Source of the DNA: Deltaproteobacteria bacterium
GTDB taxonomy: Bacteria; Desulfobacterota; Binatia; UBA9968
NCBI GenBank assembly: GCA_023250495.1
Contig: JAHFAP010000098.1
Location: 1 to 10,748 of the forward strand
Length of the DNA: 10,748 nt
Direction: 5' to 3'
A program made the translations under genes and the position numbers. Under the pieces are notes generated by a model that ran no database searches, was not told where the DNA came from, and saw only the letters and a program-made list of their open reading frames with translations. Positions within the stretch are counted from its first letter, which is position 1. Each line of letters begins with the position of its first letter. Shown in pieces: positions 5,783 through 10,748 of the stretch.

Positions 5783-7411
5783 ATGGCGCTCATGGCGATG
5801 TTCCAGCGGCATCTTCGTCTCAAGGTGATCTCACTGATCCTGGCCATTCTCATCTTGGGCTTCGGCGGCCTGGCGATCCTGAGCATACGGCGCGAGGCGG
5901 ATGCGCTGGTGGCCGGGAACCGGGAGACGGCGACGCTGCTGGGCGCGGCGATCCAGAAAAGCATCGAGAACGGCATGATCGAGGGGCGTCCCGACATCAT
6001 CCGCCGGCTGGTGCAGGAGCTTAAAAACGAGCTGAAAGATGTTCGCGTTCTCGACGTTTACCGGCGCAACGGCGTCGAGGCCTTCAGCGACCTCGAAACC
6101 GTGGAAGAGGTCAACACCGGCTTTGGGCTGAACGCCGACATGGTCGAGCGCATCTCCAAAATGCGCCGTGAGCCGGGCAAAAAGATCAGCGACCCGCTGT
6201 TTACGCGCGCGGTGGAGACAGTGGCGCCGCAGGAGAGCTACGAGACGGTCAACGGCGGCCGCGTGCTGACTCTGTTCCGTCCGCTGGAGAACCGCAAGGC
6301 GTGCCAGGACTGCCACGGCGAGGACCACAAGGTCCGCGGCATCGTCAGGGTGAGCCTCAGCCTCGACCGGCTGGACGCCGAGCTGCGCGCGGGCCGGAAC
6401 CGCCAGCTTGTGGTTGTGCTCCTGACTATCTTTGGCGTTGCCGTCGCCCTAATGGTTTTCTTGGGCCGCGTGGTGCTGCGGCCGATCGCCCTGGTGGCCG
6501 CGGCCGCGCGCCGGATCGGCGGCGGGGAGTTCGAGGCGCGCGTGGCGATGCGGAGCCACGACGAGATCGGCGAGCTGGGCCAAGCCATCAACGACATGGC
6601 AGGCCGGCTCAAGAGCGCGCATGGCGATCTTGAGGCGCGCAATGTCGAGCTGGCCGGCGCGCTCGACAGCCTCAAAGAGTCGATGCAGAAGGTAGAGTTG
6701 CTCGAACAGGTAAAGGGCGAGCTGGTCAAGTTTGTCCCCGAAGCGGTCACGAAGCTGCTGGAGAAGAACCCGGACGCGCGCGAGCTGGAGAAGCGCGAGG
6801 CGGACGTCTCGGTCCTGTTTCTCGACGTGGAGGGCTATACCCGGCTCTCGGAGCAAATTCCAACCCAGCGGCTCAACCGAATGATCCAGGACTATTTTTC
6901 CAGCTTCCTCGAGATCATCCGCGCGCATCACGGCGATGTCAACGAAACGGCCGGCGACGGCCTGATGGTCATCTTCCAAAGCGAGGGAAGCACGGCGCCC
7001 CATGCGCTTAACGCCGCCGGCACTGCTTTCCAGTTGCTGGCGAGAGTGACGAGCCTCAACCGCGAGTTTATCGGGATCTACCCGGCGGTGGCGATCCACG
7101 TGGGGATCAACAGCGGCCCCGCGCTCGTGGGCGCGACCAAGCTGGACGCGGCGGGCGGCGGGCGCTGGACCTTCACCGCTTCCGGACCGACGACCAACCT
7201 CGCCGCCCGGGTCGCGGGGCTGGCAAAAGGGGGCGAGGTCATGGTAGGACCAGAAACTGCGGAGCGAATTAAAGAACGCTACGTACTGCAAGACGCGGGC
7301 GACCACCAGTTGAAGAATGTCTCTCAACCCGTGCACGTCTTCCGGCTGGTGCCTCCTGGCGTCTATGCGAAGATAGAAAACGCAACTGAAACCAAGGAGG
7401 GAGAAAAATGA
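5783..7411 (+). CDS. Membrane class III nucleotide cyclase with heme-c sensor motif and HAMP domain
   Basis: Counted from ATG 5783 (542 residues): helix 1 about 13-35, an extracytoplasmic sensor about 36-208, helix 2 about 209-231, a HAMP linker about 232-285 (with RPIALVAAAARRIGGGEF), a coiled coil, then a class III cyclase domain from about 335 to 525. The sensor holds CQDCHGEDHK (174-183), a CxxCH covalent heme-c site with His178 as ligand, as in several redox or gas sensor proteins. Cyclase residues: metal-binding Asp348 (FLDVEGYT) and Asp392 (AGDGLM), and transition-state Asn472 and Arg476 (TNLAAR). The base-specifying positions are Glu388 (adenylyl cyclases have Lys, guanylyl cyclases Glu) and Thr465. 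All residues needed for catalysis are present; the product (cAMP or cGMP) is uncertain. A GTG at 5738 gives a 15-residue longer protein; neither start has an ideal Shine-Dalgarno site (GGAAGG is 15 bases before 5783). The last codons overlap the NIPSNAP gene by ATGA. Confidence 0.9.
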   Translation: MALMAMFQRHLRLKVISLILAILILGFGGLAILSIRREADALVAGNRETATLLGAAIQKSIENGMIEGRPDIIRRLVQELKNELKDVRVLDVYRRNGVEAFSDLETVEEVNTGFGLNADMVERISKMRREPGKKISDPLFTRAVETVAPQESYETVNGGRVLTLFRPLENRKACQDCHGEDHKVRGIVRVSLSLDRLDAELRAGRNRQLVVVLLTIFGVAVALMVFLGRVVLRPIALVAAAARRIGGGEFEARVAMRSHDEIGELGQAINDMAGRLKSAHGDLEARNVELAGALDSLKESMQKVELLEQVKGELVKFVPEAVTKLLEKNPDARELEKREADVSVLFLDVEGYTRLSEQIPTQRLNRMIQDYFSSFLEIIRAHHGDVNETAGDGLMVIFQSEGSTAPHALNAAGTAFQLLARVTSLNREFIGIYPAVAIHVGINSGPALVGATKLDAAGGGRWTFTASGPTTNLAARVAGLAKGGEVMVGPETAERIKERYVLQDAGDHQLKNVSQPVHVFRLVPPGVYAKIENATETKEGEK

Positions 7412-8025
7412 TCATCGAGATGCGAACCTATTTGCTGAAGCCGGGAACAACGGCTGCATTTGAAGAACGATTCGTGGAGGGTTTGTCCGCACGACTGCAA
7501 TTTTCCAAGTTAGGAGGGCTCTGGCGCTCCGAAGTGGGGGGATTGAACCAAGTTGTTCATGTCTGGCCCTATGACAGCTTCGAAGATCGGGAGCGCATCG
7601 GTCAGGCGGCGAGAAAGACCGGGAAGTGGCCGCCCAACACCCATGAGTTTATCATTTTGCAAGAGAGTAAAATTCTCCAACCGGCACCTTTCTGCCCCCC
7701 GCTGGAAGAGCGGAAGCTCGGCAATCTTTATGAGTTTCGGACCTATACCTACAAGCCGGGAACCATGCCCACAGTGCTGGAGCGCTTTGGCAAAGTGATG
7801 CCGGGGCGCGTGAAGGTCTCGCCGCTAGTGGCAGCTTGGTCTAGTGCCATCGGGCCGCTCAATCAGTTCATTCACGTTTGGGCGTACAAAGATGCGGGGG
7901 AGCGTGAGCGGCTTCGCGCTGAAGCGTCAAAGACCGTCGAGGGGTGGCCTCCAGTGACAAGAGAGTTTATGGTCAAGCAGGAGAATATGCTGGTTGTGCC
8001 CGCGGCATGTTCGCCCCTGCACTGA
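7408..8025 (+). CDS. NIPSNAP family protein, tandem domains
   Basis: A 205-residue protein made of two copies of the NIPSNAP ferredoxin-like (dimeric alpha-beta barrel) domain. Copy 1 (about 1-92) has EMRTYLLKPGT, LNQVVHVWPY and GKWPP; copy 2 (about 107-200) has EFRTYTYKPGT, LNQFIHVWAY and EGWPP. The paired motifs show an internal duplication, the normal architecture for many bacterial members. His51 and His156 are equivalent positions in the two copies. Function is poorly known; mitochondrial relatives have been linked to vesicle and mitophagy roles, and bacterial ones often lie beside catabolic or transport genes. There is no signal peptide, so it is cytosolic. ATG 7408 overlaps the cyclase stop (ATGA), with AAGGAGGGAG at 7393-7402 inside the cyclase 3' end, which indicates translational coupling. 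The substrate-binding protein follows 37 bases later. Confidence 0.9.
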   Translation: MIIEMRTYLLKPGTTAAFEERFVEGLSARLQFSKLGGLWRSEVGGLNQVVHVWPYDSFEDRERIGQAARKTGKWPPNTHEFIILQESKILQPAPFCPPLEERKLGNLYEFRTYTYKPGTMPTVLERFGKVMPGRVKVSPLVAAWSSAIGPLNQFIHVWAYKDAGERERLRAEASKTVEGWPPVTREFMVKQENMLVVPAACSPLH

Positions 8026-8062
8026 CAGAGGCGAGCGTCCTAATCATTCGCAGAGGAGATGT

Positions 8063-9043
8063 ATGAAGCGGCTGATTCTCAGCACGTCGCTGTTGCTCCT
8101 TTTGATGATCTCCTGCTCCTGGGGCGCTGAAAGGATTCGAATCGGCTATAGCTCCATCAGCGGCTCTTATATCGGTATTTGGGTCGCTCACGATGCCGGG
8201 CTATTCGCCAGGGAGGGGCTTGAGGACCAGATTATTTTGATCCCCAGCGGCAGTCAGCTGGCCCAGGTGGTGGTCGCTGGGGAAGTCGACATCGCCGCTT
8301 TAAACGGCAGCTCTGCCATGGCCGCCGCCCTTCAAGGGGCCGATATCAAGGTCATCGGGAATACCACAAATAAGTTGATTTTTTCCATCTATGTTAGACC
8401 GGAGATCAAGAGCGTTGAGGGCCTCAAGGGGAAAAAGATCGGGGTTACGCGCTTCGGCTCTGCCACTGATATCTCCGCCCGGTATGCCCTTAGGAAGTAC
8501 AACCTCGATCCCCAAAAGGACGTCACGATCCTTCAGATGGGGGCGATGAATTCCATCATGGGTGGACTCCAAGGCGGCTCCATTGACGCCGGCCTGGTCT
8601 CTCCGCCCACGCAATTTCTGGTTGATAAGCTTGGCTTTAAAGAGCTCGTTAGCATCACCGACATGGACATTGCCTTTCCCAATCCGTCGTTGATCGTGCA
8701 AGGAGGCATCATGAGAAGAAAGCCTGATCTAGTTGACAAATTCATGCACGCCTATGCGAGAGGCATCCACCGCGCCAGAAGCGACAGAGAATTGACTCTT
8801 AAGTCCATCGTAAAATACACCAGAGTCGAGGATCCTTTTCTCCTCCAGAAGGCCTACGATCTTTATGTCGGAAAGGTATTGGATAAGGCTCCCTACATTA
8901 ATATGGTGGGCATGCAAAACGCTCTTGACGACCTGGCGAAAACAGTGCCCGCCGCCAAGACGGCAAAGCCCGAGCAGTTCATCGATTTCCGTTTTGTCGA
9001 CAACCTGGAGAAGAGCGACCTGCTCAAAGAACTTTACCGCTGA
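8063..9043 (+). CDS. ABC transporter substrate-binding protein, NMT1/SsuA-like
   Basis: A 326-residue periplasmic binding protein of the NMT1/THI5/SsuA (type 2 periplasmic binding) fold. The N-terminus MKRLILSTSLLLLLMISCSW is a signal peptide; M-I-S-C at 15-18 is an acceptable but imperfect lipobox, so it may be a lipoprotein. The mature part starts IRIGYSSISG and contains WVAHDAGLFAREGL (40-53), GEVDIAALNGSS, GLKGKKIGVTRFGSATD (124-140) and GGSIDAGLVSPP, the standard motifs of this family, whose members bind sulfonates, nitrate, pyrimidines, aromatic acids or other small molecules. The ligand is unknown. ATG 8063 has AGGAG at 8054-8058. No permease or ATPase gene is present in the window, so it is an orphan here; it may work with a distant transporter or as a sensor partner. 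The genes before it encode a NIPSNAP protein and a cyclase. Confidence 0.92.
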   Translation: MKRLILSTSLLLLLMISCSWGAERIRIGYSSISGSYIGIWVAHDAGLFAREGLEDQIILIPSGSQLAQVVVAGEVDIAALNGSSAMAAALQGADIKVIGNTTNKLIFSIYVRPEIKSVEGLKGKKIGVTRFGSATDISARYALRKYNLDPQKDVTILQMGAMNSIMGGLQGGSIDAGLVSPPTQFLVDKLGFKELVSITDMDIAFPNPSLIVQGGIMRRKPDLVDKFMHAYARGIHRARSDRELTLKSIVKYTRVEDPFLLQKAYDLYVGKVLDKAPYINMVGMQNALDDLAKTVPAAKTAKPEQFIDFRFVDNLEKSDLLKELYR

Positions 9044-9083
9044 CAATCCGTCGGCTGGATTGCCTGTGGCCGGCTTCGGCTCC

Positions 9084-9111
9084 TTGACACGCGGGAGGAA
9101 CACGATATATA
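9084..9111 (+). promoter_or_regulatory. Predicted sigma-70 promoter for the aldehyde dehydrogenase
   Basis: A perfect -35 box TTGACA (9084-9089) is followed after 16 bases by TATATA (9106-9111), five of six matches to the -10 consensus. Transcription would begin near 9118, about 45 bases before ATG 9162. It lies in the 118-base gap after the substrate-binding protein gene, so the dehydrogenase gene probably has its own promoter rather than depending only on the cyclase operon. No operator is evident. Confidence 0.5.
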
Positions 9112-9161
9112 GCACATCCCCGTCAATAGCGGCGCGCAAGCTCTGAAAGGGGGAAAAGTTC

Positions 9162-10619
9162 ATGGTGGCAGAACGGTTCCAGATGTACATTGACGGCAAG
9201 TGGGTGGACGCCGAAGGCAGGAAGACCTTCGAAGTGATCAATCCGGCAGACAAGAGCGTTGTCGGCATTGTTCCCGATGCCGGAGTTGCCGAGACCCGCC
9301 GGGCGATCGAGGCTGCGGACCGTGCCTTCAGGAGCTGGTCGAAGACGCCGGCGAAGGAGCGCGGAGTGATTCTCAAGCGGGTTATGGATCTGATGGCGGA
9401 GGGGCGCGATGAGATCGCGCGTCTGGTCGTGCTAGAGAATGGGAAACCGTACGAAGAAGCGAAGGGCGAAGTGGGCTTCTCCATGGGTTATTTCGGCTGG
9501 TTCGCAGAAGAAGCGCGCCGCACCTACGGGGACATCGTCCCGTCGCCGTTCGCCCACAAAAGACTGTGGGTGACGCAACAGCCGGTGGGCGTCGTAGGGG
9601 CGATCACCCCTTGGAATTTTCCCGCGAACATGATCACGCGCAAGATCGCGCCAGCAATGGCCGCGGGATGTACAGTCGTCCTCAAGCCGGCTTCCGCGAC
9701 GCCCATGACGGCCCTCGCGATTGCCCGTTGCGCCCAGGACGCGGGACTCCCACCGGGCGTGCTGAACATTGTTACCGCCTCGAAGTCTCGGCCGATCGGA
9801 GACGAGATGTTGAACAACCCTCTGGTGAAAAAGATCGGCTTCACCGGCTCCACCGCCGTGGGCAAAGGGCTCATGGAGCAGGCGGCCAAGCAGATCAAGC
9901 GGATCTCCTTCGAGCTGGGCGGCAACGCGCCCTTCATCATCTTCGACGACGCCGACTTCGACAAGGCGCTCGATGGGGCGATCGCCATGAAGTTCCTGCG
10001 CGTCGGCGGCCAGTCCTGCATCTGCGCCAACCGGATCTACGTGCAGGAGAGCATCGCGAGTGGCTTCATCCCGGCATTCGTGGAGAAGACCAAGGCGCTC
10101 AAGGTGGGGCTGGGCTTTGAGCCGGGCATGCAGGTCGGACCGCTCATCAACAGAGAAGCGCAGCAGAGCATGCAGGAGTTCGTCGACGATGCGGTCGCGC
10201 ATGGGGCGAAGGTCTTGACCGGCGGCAAGCCCTACACGAAGCCGCCGCTCGATAAGGGCTTCTTCTTCGAACCCACGGTTCTCGTAGATGTCAAAGATGA
10301 CACGCGCGTGTGCGTCGAGGAAATCTTCGGCCCTATTGCGCCGATCCTCACCTTTAAGACCGAAGAGGAGGTCATCCGCAGGGCCAACGAAACCACTTAC
10401 GGATTGGCCTCGTACTTCTACAGCCGGGACATGGGGCGGATCGTGCGCGTCTCCGAGGGATTGGAGGCCGGTCTGGTCGGCGTCAATGACGCCGCGGGAT
10501 ACACCCACGAGATCCCCTTCGGCGGCTTCAAGGAAAGCGGTCTCGGGCGCGAGGGCGGACGCGAGGGGATCGAAGAATACATGGAAGTGAAATCTGTCGT
10601 CGTCGCCCTGCCCACCTGA
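9162..10619 (+). CDS. NAD(P)-dependent aldehyde dehydrogenase, succinate-semialdehyde dehydrogenase-like
   Basis: A 485-residue cytosolic enzyme that oxidises an aldehyde to the acid with NAD(P). Catalytic Cys286 lies in GGQSCICANRIYVQ, general base Glu251 in FELGGNAPFI, oxyanion Asn152 in TPWNFPANM and cofactor Lys175 in VLKPAS; E-I-F-G-P-I and NETTYGLASY are the later conserved blocks. Length and the C-x-C-A-N-R signature match the GabD/ALDH5 group, which turns succinate semialdehyde into succinate. Cys286 and Cys288 are the pair that forms a redox-switch disulfide in human ALDH5A1. Related semialdehyde dehydrogenases share these motifs, so the substrate is only probable. The start ATG 9162 has a G-rich Shine-Dalgarno run (9149-9153) at eight bases spacing. 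No GABA transaminase or permease gene accompanies it here. Confidence 0.93.
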   Translation: MVAERFQMYIDGKWVDAEGRKTFEVINPADKSVVGIVPDAGVAETRRAIEAADRAFRSWSKTPAKERGVILKRVMDLMAEGRDEIARLVVLENGKPYEEAKGEVGFSMGYFGWFAEEARRTYGDIVPSPFAHKRLWVTQQPVGVVGAITPWNFPANMITRKIAPAMAAGCTVVLKPASATPMTALAIARCAQDAGLPPGVLNIVTASKSRPIGDEMLNNPLVKKIGFTGSTAVGKGLMEQAAKQIKRISFELGGNAPFIIFDDADFDKALDGAIAMKFLRVGGQSCICANRIYVQESIASGFIPAFVEKTKALKVGLGFEPGMQVGPLINREAQQSMQEFVDDAVAHGAKVLTGGKPYTKPPLDKGFFFEPTVLVDVKDDTRVCVEEIFGPIAPILTFKTEEEVIRRANETTYGLASYFYSRDMGRIVRVSEGLEAGLVGVNDAAGYTHEIPFGGFKESGLGREGGREGIEEYMEVKSVVVALPT

Positions 10620-10680
10620 TCGGCGCTGCGCTTTTCAGAAAAGGTAGTTCCCGCCTCGTTCCTCTGCTATATGAGTGAGT

Positions 10681-10748
10681 ATGCTCTACAAGAATTTCCT
10701 GCGCCCGCTGCTCTTTCTCCGGGACGCGGAAAAAACTCATGAGCAGAC
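10681..10748 (+). CDS. pyrD: Probable quinone-dependent dihydroorotate dehydrogenase, N-terminal fragment
   Basis: From ATG 10681 the frame stays open to the window end and reads MLYKNFLRPLLFLRDAEKTH, then E-Q. This closely resembles the membrane-associating N-terminal helix of class 2 dihydroorotate dehydrogenases (pattern M-Y-x-x-x-R-P-L-L-F-x-x-D-x-E-x-A-H-E). Those enzymes oxidise dihydroorotate to orotate in pyrimidine synthesis and pass electrons to the quinone pool at the inner membrane. Only 22 residues are visible, with no catalytic residue, so the call rests on this N-terminal pattern. A GAGTGAG stretch just upstream is a weak ribosome binding site. The preceding ATG at 10671 is out of frame. 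Confidence 0.65.
   Translation, partial: MLYKNFLRPLLFLRDAEKTHEQ

Noticed and set aside
7994..8062. Upstream start for the substrate-binding protein
   Set aside because: It would place 23 charged residues before a clear signal peptide; ATG 8063 with AGGAG upstream is right.
9432..10508. Long antisense open frame under the aldehyde dehydrogenase, with similar ones under the reductase (2307-3095) and cyclase (6449-7336)
   Set aside because: These are side effects of G+C-rich codon use; their translations are Arg/Ala/Asp-rich without any family pattern.

Overview
The window is about 58-60% G+C (by eye), gene-dense bacterial DNA with good Shine-Dalgarno sites. It is bounded by two housekeeping genes: the 3' end of prfB (release factor 2) on the left and the first codons of a probable pyrD on the right. 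The mix between them (orphan NMT1-type substrate-binding protein, NIPSNAP protein, PuuE-like deacetylase, several oxidoreductases, DUF4197 protein) resembles uncultured soil or sediment lineages such as Binatota, Rokubacteria or other former Deltaproteobacteria. That placement is inference; no marker gene here fixes the phylum.

Layout. Positions 1-4083 are read rightward: prfB end, MFS transporter, a glutathione S-transferase-like gene, an aldo/keto reductase and a PuuE-like deacetylase. Positions 4097-5677 are read leftward: a second aldo/keto reductase, then a secreted DUF4197 protein, with a palindromic dispersed-type repeat between them. Positions 5783-9043 are read rightward: a membrane class III nucleotide cyclase with a c-type heme motif, a NIPSNAP protein coupled to it by an ATGA overlap, and a secreted substrate-binding protein. 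A succinate-semialdehyde-dehydrogenase-like gene with its own likely promoter follows, and then pyrD.

The main discovery is the GST-like gene at 1665-2267. It has a strong ribosome binding site and a typical GST N-terminus, but codon 10 is an in-frame TGA exactly where the thioredoxin fold carries its catalytic Ser/Cys. Reading TGA as selenocysteine gives a U-P-W-C redox motif. Nineteen nucleotides after the TGA lies the apical loop of a perfect 6-7 bp hairpin with a GG-starting loop, which matches the geometry of a bacterial SECIS element. The gene is therefore best read as a selenoprotein that conventional gene calling would cut to a 185-residue protein lacking its active site.

A second point of interest is the cyclase. 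Its extracytoplasmic sensor region has a CxxCH heme-attachment motif. Its catalytic domain has a Glu at the base-specifying position where adenylyl cyclases have Lys, as guanylyl cyclases do, so its product cannot be assumed to be cAMP.

The GST, two aldo/keto reductases and a semialdehyde dehydrogenase with a C-x-C active site suggest a local theme of thiol, carbonyl and aldehyde chemistry, but nothing in the sequence ties them into one pathway.
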